A stretch of DNA of 64,000 bases. Origin: Coprinellus micaceus (lineage: Eukaryota; Basidiomycota; Agaricomycetes; Agaricales; Psathyrellaceae). Location of the stretch: the NCBI GenBank assembly GCA_951394405.1, contig OX596345.1, forward strand, positions 248,001-312,000, in the 5' to 3' direction. Positions 33,363 through 44,377 of the stretch are shown one piece after another; position 1 is the stretch's first letter; every line of letters starts with the position of its first letter. The notes beneath the pieces are model-generated. The model saw only the letters and a list, made by a program, of their open reading frames with translations. It did no database searches and had not been told where the DNA came from. The position numbers and the translations under genes were made by a program.

Positions 33363-34573
33363 TTTCCCCTCTTCGTCGGCAGTGGAAGACGTTCGGACTC
33401 CAGGGCTGATAATAGGATAGTCCGCACTGACGATAGGATCCTATGGGATGGGCGTTGGGTGTAGCCCGTACCGCGCTGCACGGCTCGGTGCGGTTCGTTG
33501 GCGGTTCGGGCTGCTGACACCGTCAGTCGAGGGCAAGGAAAGGAACTGGTTGGATTAAGTACACACCACCTGCGCACCACCCACCTGGGAGCCCCTGACT
33601 CCTGAGTCGAACTTCGAGCGGACATGCGTCACGCTCCAATTCATCCGACTCGAGGAGGTCGGCGTATGTGAGAAACCCAGTCCACGTCGTCGTCTTGCCT
33701 ACCCTCACCCTCACCCTCCCCGAGGTTAGAATTCGAACTGAGATCGAGAATCGAGATCGTCGCGATCACGCTATCGGCAAGTATGTGCACGTTCGCGTAT
33801 ACGTACCCGAGGCCGGGTAGCTAACACGTACATGGTACACACGGGTTCGCGTCGAGGCCGGTGAGAGCGAGGAGACGCTTTACCAAACACGGAGTACGTA
33901 CTTACTGCGTACCGGGACTGCGAAGCGGGAGGCTGGAGTCCCTTTAACCGAGCCTGTGGTTGGACCCTGAGGCCTGAGTCCTGAGTAGGGAGTGATTGGC
34001 TGAGTAGCAAGCGAGTGAGCAAGTGAGTAGCGCTCGGCGGCGGTACGACCCCGTGGCCTGGCCATGTAGGGGTACTTACTTCGCGTCGAGATTCGAGCCC
34101 GGTTGGAGGTCGGTCGCGCTGGGGGTAGATACCAGTGACTCAGGGCGGGAACGGTATCAGCGGAGCGTAAGCGCCTCTTGCCGCGGGCGTCGTTGAGATT
34201 GGATATCGGGACGCTCATGAACCAGCGCTGAGGAGGAGGACTTGGGTTGGTGAGATTAGATTAGGTTTCGAGAGGTGATATTAAGTACCAGGTTGACGAA
34301 TGGTAGGCATACCTCGAGCATCCCTTGAACCTGGATGGTCTCGCATTTTGCGAAAGCGAGAATGGGGCTTGTGTGGAGGGGAGGGGGGGAGGGCGTAGAG
34401 GCTTTAACGTATGCGAGGTCTAGGAGCGGGTGTTGAGCGGGGTAGATATGGGTGTGGAGTCCGGGGCAGCTATAGGTGGGCTGGTGCGCCGTATGCGCGT
34501 ATCGCGCTCGCGAAGATCGTGTGAGTGTAGATCCCGCTCGTGAAGATCGTTTCGAGCGTGTATTATCCCGCTC

Positions 34574-34873
34574 GAGGAGAACCCGAGGAGAATACTTCCA
34601 TATCCCGTCGGTGTCGGCATGGTGTGCACGAGGGAATCGAGGCCTCCATGCGAAAATCGAGTGGGTATACCCTGAGTGGGCGGCTGAGTTCTGGTATGTT
34701 CTATATATCGTGCTTGCGAGGGGTCGTTGACTCGTTCCGGGTGTGTGTACCGGTCCAGGGGAAGCCGAGGAGAACACTTCCAAGCCCATCCTCGACCGTT
34801 GACCGTGTCGGCATAGTGGACACCCGACGGTCCTTCAGAGGACGAGGGAATCGAGGCGTCCATGAGAAACCCG
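34574..34873 (+). repeat. Diverged direct duplication
   Basis: 34574-34660 and 34757-34873 share GAGGAGAA(T/C)ACTTCCA, GTGTCGGCAT and ACGAGGGAATCGAGGC(C/G)TCCATG in order, with an insertion in the second copy. Confidence 0.6.
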
Positions 34874-35584
34874 TCCGTGGGCGGGGAGATAAGATTACGC
34901 TATGCCGTGTGCCGTGTGCCGTACCCCCTGGCCATGGGATCGCTGATCGTGTTGGTGTTCAAGTTGGTGTTGTAAGTATAATGGAGGCGCGCCCACTTGG
35001 TACCCACAAACGATGATTAGGGGTGACTAGCTAGTAGCCACGCACACACTGATACGAGGGTGACTAGGCACAGGCGCCCACACGATACAGCGTCGAAAGT
35101 TTAAGCTCGCGGTGGCGGAGGGGGACTTGAAGTCCGCGATGATGGGTGGGATCGTCTGTGGGGGTGAGAGAGGTGGGGTAAGTAAGGAGAAGTATACAAG
35201 CGGGGAGGGTCTAAGCCTCGAGGATCGCAAATCCCGACGGGGGTGAGGTCTGTGTGCGCTACGAAGGTGTGAGGGTGGAGTGGAAACGACCTGTGCTGTG
35301 TATATCGTTACGCGTTACGGATGATTCAGAGGCCTAGAGAGGGGATGGGGATGGGGATGGGGAGAAGAGAAGAGAAGAGAAGAGGAGAGAACAAGGGCGG
35401 GTATAGGTTAATCGTATGATGTAGAAGACGATTACGGGGTTTACGTATCGAGAGAGATTGCGTCGGAATCAGGTTCGAGAGAGAGAGAGAAAAGAATCGG
35501 AATCAGCCGAGGGAGAGAAGAGAAGAGAAGAGAGAAGCGAACCCCCCGAGTCATGACCAGGCTTCAGATCGGCGGCGCCTGTGG

Positions 35585-35617
35585 CTTTGAGTCAACTTTG
35601 AGTCAACTTTGAGTCGA
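35585..35617 (+). promoter_or_regulatory. Three tandem TTGAGTCAA-type sites
   Basis: CTTTGAGTCAA occurs twice and CTTTGAGTCGA once, head to tail with an 11-bp period. TGAGTCA is the core recognised by Gcn4/AP-1-type bZIP factors. It lies about 950 bp upstream of the HMG-box gene. Confidence 0.5.
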
Positions 35618-36329
35618 AGTGGGATGAGATCGTTCCCACCTGCGAGGATTCGGAGGAATGAATGAGATTGGCGGGGAGGCGAAATGAATGGAATTAGAGG
35701 AATGAATGTAAAAGGCGAAAACGGGGCTTAATCCCGGACGTGTGTGGAATCCTCTGGCGCCTCGAGCTGCCACAACCAATCGCACGAAAGCCTCGTCAAT
35801 CCGGCCGTCGTGTCAAGCTAGCGCTTTCAAGGCTCGGGCACGAGATACGAGATGCGAAATGAAAAGCGTCCCCACCGTCAGATGCAAACGGCAGTGACAC
35901 ACGAGTCTCGAGATGAAAAACGGCAATTGCGGGAGAGGGAGATGGACAAGGATGGGATGGAAGTCATGAGGCCATTCAGAGGAGGAGGAATAAAGGAGCT
36001 GCCTGTTCGAGGGTCCACAAACGAAGTGACCAAACGGGAAGTGAGGCTCGCTTCGTTGATGGCTCTCGTCGGCGTACGTGCGCCTTTTCCGGCGGGGCCG
36101 AGGGTCCTTGTCTTGCGATCTCTCCTCTGTATTCCTCTCTATAAGAGCCTCAGCGAGCTACTCGAAGTTAAGAGACGCTATAGAGGAATGAAAGAAGGCA
36201 CGTACGCAGGGGAGGAAAGGGACGAAGGGAAAGAGGAGGGAAACCCGGCCGGGGTGCGATCCAAACCAGGATAAGGAGCCGGCCATAAGCGGAACAAGAG
36301 ATGGGGGTTCTGATATTGATGCCCTATAG

Positions 36330-36340
36330 ATATAATAAAG
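36330..36340 (+). promoter_or_regulatory. TATA box of the HMG-box gene
   Basis: GATATAATAAAG, followed by a CT-rich tract (36350-36440), 225 bp before the ATG at 36561. Confidence 0.5.
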
Positions 36341-36560
36341 ACCGCTCTCCTTCACAGCTTTTCATCTCCCTGTTTAGATTTCCTCCTCGCCTTCTCTTTC
36401 CTTATCGTCCCGTCTCCTTGTCTCTGCTCTTTCCTCCTACGAAAACTACGCCTTGAGCTTACGGCCGAGCGCGCCCGTCCGTCTGTTGTTTGAAAGCGGG
36501 ATCCATCTCTCCAAACGAACGCAAGAAGACTCGACGAACGCAAGGAAGGAAGACTCGACG

Positions 36561-39500
36561 ATGCCCGCACTCCGAGGCGTAAGCGCCATGGCCCCCCGCG
36601 CCCGGCGTCGTTCCTCCATCTTCAGCCCCGCCAAAGCAGGCATCTACGCCCCGCCCTCCTCCTCTCTTCTCACATCTCACTCTCACTCGCACGCACAATC
36701 GAACTCGCACCCAAACTCAAACTCACACTCAAACGCGCACTCGGCATCCGGGATGACCTCGTCGCACCTATCGCACCTGACCCCCCGACCCATCAGCTTC
36801 GCGCCGAACGTGACCCCTGTTACGTTCACAGCATCGTCGTCGGACGAGGAGGGGGGCGCGGACCTCTCAGACTCGAATACGCCGCCTCTCTCGCCTGGCG
36901 CTGGGGCTCAGGTGTGTACTACTCCCCTACCCTCCCTTCCTCCACCTACACTCCCCCACCCACCCTCTCTCATCAACACACGATCCTAACTAACACCCAC
37001 CCCCTCCCAGGCCAAACTCTTCCCCCCAAGCTCCGACCCCGCCCCGCCCCCGCAGCGCAAGCGCTGCCCGCCCGGGAAGCGGAGGAGCCAGGGATATATC
37101 CCGCGCCCGCCCAACGCGTTCATGCTCTTCAGGGCGGACTTTGTCAGGCAGAAGCATGTCCCGGGGAGTATTGAGACGAATCATGGGAGTTTGAGTAAGA
37201 TTATCGGTGAGTGTCTTCTCTCGCTCTATTACGGTGATCGATTCCTTTCGACGCTCGTCTTCGTTTCTCGTTTTCACTTCGGTGTTGCCCGCCCATCGGT
37301 GCGGATCGTCCCACCTCACTCGTGTAGAGGAGGACAGCGCCCCCATCCTGCTACCCCGCGACCCTGATTGATCCATATCACACCGCTCGTCCCCTACCTT
37401 ATCGCACGCGGGGTCTGCTGATGTCGGCGTTAGTGGGATTCCCATTCGTCTTTCTCCCTCTTCTCTATTTCTGTTTCTGTCTCTATTGCTCGCTTTCTGT
37501 GTTTCTGTGTTTCTATTCAGTCGTTCGTTGGGCTTTTCCTATTCAATCGTTCAGACGACTTCTCCATTCAGTCGGTCATATGATTCGTTCCTTCGTTCGT
37601 CTTCAATTGTTTTGGTTGACGTTCGATTCGTTCGTTGGGGTATTCCCAATTGTTCGCCCTCACACCTTTCCGTTCCTGGGGACGTCTTCCCGTGGCGGTA
37701 TCCTTGTCTCGCCTGATCGATCGTACGAGGGCGTTCCCACTCGCCCTTCTATGGCACCATCGGCTGTGTGCCCGGACGGACACTTGACATTCTAGAACGG
37801 GGCACCTGAGGACACCTGATGGACCGATGCATGGAAGAATGCGTTCACGGACACCTGATGGATGGAAGCCCTTCCAAGCCACCTGTCGAGGATGGATTTG
37901 GGCGGTTTCGCCGGGTCGACCCGGGTGTGTGGGGGTCATGGGACCATGTGTGGAATGTTAGGGGGTCTCTGTGGAATGTTGGAGGCGTTCTGCGGTGGGA
38001 TCGTCGATTTGGGTGGTGTGGCGGGGATGGGGGAGTAAGGGTGATGCGACGGGGATGAGGGAGTAAGGGTGGTGTGATCATGAGCGGGCGCTTTCGTTCG
38101 TCTTCGTCTTCGTCCTGCGGGCGTTTCTCGTGTTTTTCGTTCTTTCTTGTTTCTATTGCCCTTCTTTCTTCTTTCCTTTTCTTATCTTCCCCTCTTTCTC
38201 CAAACCCCTTTACCCTTCGATACCACGAACCTAAGCTAACCACCCTTTCCCCCCTCCCTCCCCTCCTCTACCACAACAGGCAACTGCTGGCGCTCCCTCC
38301 CCCTCGACGAGAAGAAAGTGTGGGAGACCAAGGCGAAGCACGAGAAGGCCGCGCACAAGATTGCGTACCCCCACTACAGGTTCAAGCCGGTGCATAATAA
38401 GGGTAAGAAGAAGGGGGTTGAGTTGGGTGGGTCTTTCTTCCTCTGTTTCTCTGTCGTTTCACCGAGGTCTCGCGCTCGGTGCAGTGCCCCATGGAAAGAG
38501 CGCTAGCTGACGATAACGCGTCCCCGTAGGTCCAGCTACGGCGCTCGCGAAGGGCACTGGGGGGAAGGTCACGTCGAAGACCCCGAACGGCGCGCAGGAG
38601 AGCTTCGAGGAGGAGATGAGGTGCGAGGAGGTGACGCAGCTCCTCCTCCAGGGTCTGAAGGGCGAGGAGCTCACCACGGCGCTGCGGGAGCTCGAGAAGC
38701 GGAGGCAGGTCCCGTCTTCGCTTGACCACCAGCAGCTGAGTCAGCTGGGGGTGTACGGTGGTGGTGAGCCCGGGGTTTATGGGCAGGACGGTTCTGGGGG
38801 AGGGTATGGAGAGGGGGTGTATGGAACCCAGGATCCCTACGGCCACCAAGAGGTCTATGCAGCCCAGCAAGAGGCGTTTGGAGGCGGATCGTATGTGGAC
38901 TACTCGAGGGGCGCGACGCCGAGTACGGCGGGGAGTATCCCGTTCACGGCGATGAGCGCTCCGCAGCCTACGTACCCTGTGAGTTCGGTGTTTGGGTTGG
39001 GAGGAGGGGTGGGAGGGGGAGGGGGCCAGCCGTCCTTGTTTATGCAGAGGAGGCCGAGTAGCGTTCCGGCGATCCCGACGAACTTTGGGATGGGGTGGGC
39101 GCAGGACTTTGCGATGCAGGATGAGGCGGGGGTGGGGGGGTATGGGGCGTTCCATGCTCAACAGCAGCAGCAGCAGGCGGCCACGAGGACCGGCTCGAAT
39201 GAGCAGGGGACGGGGATTGATATCCCGAGCGTTCCGTTCCTCCCCCCGCCCTCGAGTGCGGGGCCTGTGCCGATGATCTCGGGATTCGCGTCGGCGGGGT
39301 CGTCCTCGGCTTCTGGGTTCCCGTCGGCGTCGTCTGGGGGTATGTCGTCTGCGGGCTTCGCGTCGTCGGGCTTTGCACCCTCGTCATCTTCCGGACTTGG
39401 CTTCGCGCATGCACCATCGTCGACTTCGTCCGGACTTGGCTTCGCGCATGCAGGAGGGGCGCTGACGGACGCGTACGGGCACCGGATGAGTCTGAGTCAG

Positions 39501-40256
39501 CGGATGGCGTTTGGGCAGAGGCGGAGTTCGTCGGCGGGGGCTGCGTTTGGGGGGATGAGGGGCCAGGGGTGGGGGATGGGCATGGGCATGGGGATGTGGG
39601 GGTCGTCTGGTGGAAGTGCCGTTGATGTGGAGGGGTTTAGTTGGCCGCCGCCGCAGGAGATTCAGAGAGATGAGAGGGAGTTGCCGGAGGCGGATTTGAG
39701 TTTGTTTAATCCGAGTTTTTTGAGTACCGGGACCCTCGGCGTTCAGCAAGTTGAAGATGTGGGTCCGACGGTGGGTGGTGTGGAGGAGGGGCAGGGACAG
39801 GGGCAGGGGCAGCAGGGAACGACGCCGAGTCCGCAGCATTGTTTTACGACGAGTGAGTTGTATCAGCATCTTCCCCAGCAGCATCAGCATCAGCAACAGG
39901 CGCAGCAGGAGTTGGGTCCGTTGGATTTGGATTCGATTGCGCCGAACGCTACGGTGGTTGGTGGTGCGGGGCATGGGCATACGCATTCGAGTCATCCGTC
40001 GATGGAGGGTGTGGCGTTGCAGTTCCAGCCTGGGCTTGATACGTCGGTGCAGTTCCGGCCGACGCTTGATACGTCGAGTATGGGAGGAGGCCAGCAGCAG
40101 CAGGGACAGCAGCAAGGACAGAGGGATGCGAGCCCGGTGGAGCAGTATGAGCAGATGTATTTGGCGGAGAGGGGCCAGTATGGGGTTGGGACGGGGATGG
40201 GGGCGCAGTATGAGGGAGGGGTGTATGATATGGCGGCGTATGCGGCTGTTTATTGA
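36561..40256 (+). CDS. HMG-box transcription factor
   Basis: Four exons, 36561-36911, 37011-37206, 38280-38402 and 38530-40256, give 798 aa. The HMG box is at about 147-218: 'IPRPPNAFMLFRADFVRQ', 'SLSKIIGNCWRSLP' and 'YPHYRFKPVHNK', the MATA_HMG/SOX-like type seen in basidiomycete developmental and mating regulators; it should bend and bind DNA in the nucleus. A basic run (QRKRCPPGKRR) just before it is a likely nuclear signal. The N-terminal part is Ser/His/Asn-rich. The C-terminal 520 residues are Gly/Ser/Gln-rich with Gln runs and a short repeat (SSGLGFAHA twice), as in activation domains. Intron 2 is 1,073 bp and splits the box after 'SKII'. The paralogue type (for example pcc1-like or exp1-like) cannot be fixed from here. 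Confidence 0.88.
37207..38279 (+). other. 1,073-bp intron inside the HMG box
   Basis: GTGAGT donor, CCACAACAG acceptor with CTAAC upstream. Phase-1 junction rebuilds 'SKIIGNCW'. All other introns in the window are 47-130 bp. The sequence is pyrimidine-rich with TTCGTTC-type repeats (about 37500-37640) and a short repeat GGACACCTGATGGA (37811 and 37849). Confidence 0.8.
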
Positions 40257-42186
40257 GGGGCGGGTGGGAGAGGGTGAACGAACTGTAGACTGTGGATGGT
40301 AGAAGGGAGAGGAGGTGATGAATGTTTTTGCTTTGGATCGTGTTTTGGATTTGGATCGTGTCTTGTCTCATTAGCCCACACCCCCAACTGTAGCCTTAGC
40401 CTGTCTCGTGTTCTCCTATTTTATGTAGCGATACGTATTTAATCGTGTGTCTTTGTATCTCTTGTCTGTTCTCGTCTTTCTTGCTCCTCTCCCCTTTCAT
40501 CCTTCCTGTGATCGTTATGTGCGTTCCGGCGCAACGTATACCTTTATGCTTTTACGCTTTATGACCCTTGGGACTGTGTCCCTCCCTGTCTTCGTTCCCT
40601 CACCCCCCCCCCCCTCAACCGTCGATTCAAAAGTCTGGATTTATATCTTTATACCTATAGCTCCGGTTTCTTCTTCATGCCTCTTGCTTTCGGTTTCTTG
40701 ATACGAATGCTTCGTACGATCTCATACCAACCCCCCACTTGTAGCCTTAGTTGTCCGAGTCCCTCGTGTCTATATAACTTTTCTTGATTTGTGATATATC
40801 TATCCGTCTGTTGTTTATAAAATCTGATTTGTGCTTTTGTTGTGCGTTGGAGATTGAATGGGCATGATGCGACGGAATTTGGGGAAAGGAACGAGGGAGA
40901 GGGGGATGTGAATGTGAGACCTAGGTCGGGAGTTGCCGAGGCTCAATATTCAATGTTTATGATTTGAAACCTGACTTGTGCTCCTTTCCTCTCGACCACC
41001 ACCGTCTGGCGCCATCTCGTTGATCCCTGGTACAGGATCGTGCTTGGACCCATGCTACCTCCTCCACGGCTAGGCCGATGCTCCGAGGGCGATCTATCTT
41101 GGACGAACATTGGACTTTCCTGCTCGATGTCGACGATCTGGGACTCTCCGACCAATGCGACTCGAGTAACCTCTCTGATTCTACCCAACTCTTTCTCCAT
41201 CCTCCCTCGGTATCGCCCAGGATCGACTTCCCATGCACTCTCCGCATTTGAGTCCGTGCTGGGGGGTACGTGTGCATGGCGATCCCAGTGGCGCCGGGAG
41301 ATGTTGATGGGGGGTAGGCAGGGTGGTGTGTATTCCGTGATTCGGAGAGGGTGTTTGGGGTTGGGGCTGGGGCTGGGTTGGGCAGAGTTGTCCTCTCTTT
41401 CTCTTGCCGGTATTTGGGTACCGCCTTGGAGGCACTTACAGTTCCCGCGGATCGCGTTCAACTCACTGCCGGGTCGCTCCGCGTTGCTTGTGTCTAGCTT
41501 GGTCGCCAACCTCTTTTGACGACCGTTACCTTGCACTCGGATGCGCCTACGGTGGAGCGGTGTGGGTCTCTGTGTCAGTCGACACGATCCCTGCACGATA
41601 CAGGAACGCACGAGAGTCTAGGATGTACTGCTCTAAGCGTGGCCACCGGAGTCTCGAGTCAGCCTGAAACTTCTCACTAGGAGCGTCGTGATGCTAGCGG
41701 TCGGTATATCGCCGTCGCTGGGTCCGCGTCACTTGTGAGCCAGCTGAGGAACGGCTTGAGTCAGTGTCTTCGCGATGGGGCAGTGCATGTAGATTCTTGG
41801 TCGAACCCTCTCAGTTTGGTCTTGCTCTTCTCTTTCCGTCGGTTCTGCGGTATTTCGCGGTCGCCTGTTCACATAGGCCCCTCTTCTTGGGCGAGGGCGA
41901 CAAGCATTACCCAAGCACCATTTCCCTTCGGTCACTCGGACCAATCCTCGCGTCCCTTACCACAGCATACCGGATACACAATCTCGCTGGAGTCGTGATG
42001 GAATATTCAGGCCGAATAATTGAACTACGCTAACCCAACTCCAGGAGAAAAGGAGCCTCGAGAAGGATGGACGGAGAGAACATGCATTGAAAATGGGTGC
42101 CGAGGAAGGACAGGGAAGACTAGCGCAACACTGGGGAACGAAATATTAAAGATATGGTCCAGTGCGTGGCGTCAATAGGGTGAGCT
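40257..42186. other. Intergenic: HMG gene 3' region and spacer
   Basis: Begins with the 3' untranslated region, in which '(C)CCCCAACT/CTTGTAGCCTTAG' occurs twice (about 40381 and 40733). A minus-strand open frame at 40943-41611 has no ATG at its 5' end and no similarity I recognise; part of it could be an exon. Confidence 0.4.
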
Positions 42187-42729
42187 TTACTTCTTCCTCC
42201 CCTGGGGCGATCCCTTGGCAGGTGAGGGAGACCTGGACGGCGTCTGGCCCTTCCAATACTCCAACGACTCCTCGTTATGCTCGACTTGGCCCCTCACCCC
42301 GTCCTCATGATTCTTCGCCTTCCTATACGCCTCCTTCAGCGCTGCATTGCCCGTGTTCGCCTTATACGCCCTCTCCGCGGCCTTTCGGGCGTCGACAGCG
42401 GGCTTGAGGAGGGGCTTGGTTTCGGCGAGCTTGCGTTTGAAGTAGTCGATTTGCTTGGCGATCTCTTCTTTGGTGTGGCGTGCGAAGAGTTCTTCGAAGG
42501 AGTCTTGGTAGTCCCGTAGAGCGAGCTCGATTTGCTCGTCAATGTACTCACGGACGGAGAGGGCGTCGTCGTCGTAACCGCGAGCGGCGAAGTCGAGGTC
42601 GTCATCGAGAGAGAGCCCGCGGAGGGCGAGCCCGTCAACGGAGTGGTAGCCTTGAGCAGCAACCATCGTCGCCGGGACGATGATCGCTGCGATGAGGACC
42701 GCGGCTTTAGAGATGGTGATATGGACCAT
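42187..42729 (-). CDS. Small secreted protein, family member E
   Basis: 180 aa, on the opposite strand from A-D. Signal peptide ends near 'ATMVAA', then QGYHSVDGLALRG. The core 'LSVREYIDEQIELALRDY' type sequence and 'LFARHTKEEIAKQIDYF' are complete; the tail has 'ESLEYWKGQTPSR' and ends QGRKK. TATAAAA at 42901-42907 (minus strand), 175 bp upstream. A leader intron (GTGCGC...CTCACAG) is possible. Member D's surviving half is most like this gene. Confidence 0.8.
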   Translation of the reverse strand: MVHITISKAAVLIAAIIVPATMVAAQGYHSVDGLALRGLSLDDDLDFAARGYDDDALSVREYIDEQIELALRDYQDSFEELFARHTKEEIAKQIDYFKRKLAETKPLLKPAVDARKAAERAYKANTGNAALKEAYRKAKNHEDGVRGQVEHNEESLEYWKGQTPSRSPSPAKGSPQGRKK

Positions 42730-43377
42730 TGAGAGAGGTGTCTGTGTGTGGGACGCTGTGAGACCGTGGGAGGTCCAGGTTTGACAGAACGGCGCACCAA
42801 GTATTTAGTGAAGGAAAGGCTGGGAGTAGAGCTGTGCGAGTGGGGACTGAGGTTGTTGGTTGTAGATGTTGAATGCGACCTAGGCGGCGAATGTCCCCCA
42901 TTTTATACTCTCCAGGATCCAAGTCAAGCTACTTGGGGTATTCGAGAGTTCCAAGGGAGAATGAACTTGGACTCGTTACAATTGACAATGATCTTTGGAG
43001 ACACATGCGCCTTGATAATGCGGCAGGAGAGCCAAATGTCTTGGTAGGCGCCCATTTGTTATTGGCAGGTGCCAATCCTGTTACGAGAGTAACCTCCAGG
43101 GCACGAACTTTGTCTCAACGAAGTAAAAAGGGGGGATCAGCCCGCGAAACCCTTGTACTCCACGGGCGCTTGATTTCTTACTAACATTCAGGCAACCGGC
43201 ACAGACGGTGCTGTGCACGCAACAGGTTAAACTCGTCGGTGTCCTTTGCGTGCGGAGAGACCCCAGTTGTTTAGTCTCTTATACACTGCCCTCGGCCCTA
43301 TAATAAATGCCAAGTGACAATGGTCTTACAGTGCTGTAGTAACTCCATGGGTGGACTCGCCTGAAACAACTACTCCG

Positions 43378-43510
43378 TTAAGCGCCCGCGCCAACGGCAA
43401 AGAACACGCCACATGGGGTTGTCAAAGATACGACTCGGACCGACACATTGCTCGCATAATGAAAGATGGAAGATCACCAAGCCCACGGTGTACACTCCAC
43501 AGGGATCGCG
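43378..43510 (+). repeat. TTAAGCGCCC-bounded repeat, copy upstream of gene E
   Basis: Starts TTAAGCGCCCGCGCCAACGG, then GGGTTGTCAAAGATACGAC and AATGAAAGATGGAAGATCACC. Matches the minus strand from 25915. Its boundary reads GGGCGCTTAA in the orientation of gene E, 650 bp upstream of the E start codon. Confidence 0.55.
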
Positions 43511-43898
43511 ATGCCCATCCTCCCTCCCCCTTCAATCCGTCCGAGGATCAAACACGTATCCCTGCTATGGGCGGGTAGATATGGTCAGGAATCCCTCTCG
43601 GTCCACTTTATTCTTAGGCACCCACTTGGCACAGCGCCCAAGCGTTGTGCGCACATTTTTGCTACGGACCTCGATCCCCGGTGACGTACAGATTGCGCGA
43701 TCGTCGTATCTGTTCCATGTTACAATATTGGCTCACCAAGCACTGGAAGCGCTCGCCATGATCGACAGGGCCACTATGCGGGTCTGGCCCTCTCAAAACC
43801 TGAGGCTTGGTCCTATATTCACAGCAGCCCGAGTCGTGATTCTGTCGTTCTGCAAGAATTAATGGGCCGCTACCGAGGCAGAACCCAACCTAGCTAAC

Positions 43899-43960
43899 GT
43901 TAAGCGCCCAGCATCTGCAATCTTATCGGGAGTTGCCGAAGATCCCTATCACGGAGCGCT
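43899..43960 (+). repeat. TTAAGCGCCC-bounded repeat, shorter copy
   Basis: TTAAGCGCCCAGCATCTGCA followed by GGAGTTGCCGAAGATCCC, which matches the second block of the other copies. Confidence 0.45.
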
Positions 43961-44377
43961 CGCTCTTTCTCTCGTCAACCACGTCGTCAGTCCGTTCTCA
44001 GATCATTTCGCCATTCCACCCTCGGCTTCAAGGCAACAACCCCTCGTCGTCCCGTGCACACCGGCGGATCCTCGGGCCTCACATCCCACCGCTCCTAGTC
44101 ACTCCTTCTGCCCATCCGCCATGTTGAACCATCCCAAAGCCACCCTCCGCCCCTCCTTCTGTTTCAAAACCGCTGCCTTTTGCCGTCCCACCAGCCTTTA
44201 AGAGGGCTTCGGCATGGTGACGGTGTCATCGATAGCCATTGAATTAGGTGAAGTGCATCGACGGTGGCATACAGTGGGTGAATAAATAATAGTCATAGAT
44301 AAACGAATATACCACTTGTTGGCAAAGGGTGGGGGGTGTTAAACCAGTGAAAACGTGCTAAAGAGGGGGTAGGGTGC

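Larger units (their letters stand above)
30496..36320. other. Gene-poor repeat-rich spacer upstream of the HMG-box gene
   Basis: 5.8 kb without a supported gene. It contains GGT and GT microsatellites (about 31352-31395), three copies of a 50-bp motif, two pairs of diverged direct duplications (32.3/32.6 kb and 34.57/34.76 kb), GGGGAT and AGAAG microsatellites (about 35344-35400 and 35515-35540) and an 11-bp tandem repeat (35585-35617). Open frames across it are short, lie on both strands and carry simple-sequence bias. Confidence 0.6.
42730..44377. other. Intergenic between family members E and F
   Basis: Contains member E's promoter and two TTAAGCGCCC-bounded repeat copies. Plus-strand frames at 43351-43862 fall in the repeat and look like its shadow translations. 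Confidence 0.45.

Noticed and set aside
39384..40115. Minus-strand frame of 243 codons
   Set aside because: Antisense to the low-complexity C-terminal part of the HMG-box protein.
40943..41611. 222-codon minus-strand frame downstream of the HMG gene
   Set aside because: Begins with GTG, not ATG, and shows no motif. Part could be an exon but nothing supports a full model.
43351..43862. Overlapping plus-strand frames
   Set aside because: They lie in the same repeat as 25.8 kb, in more than one frame, with no shared protein sequence that would suggest coding.
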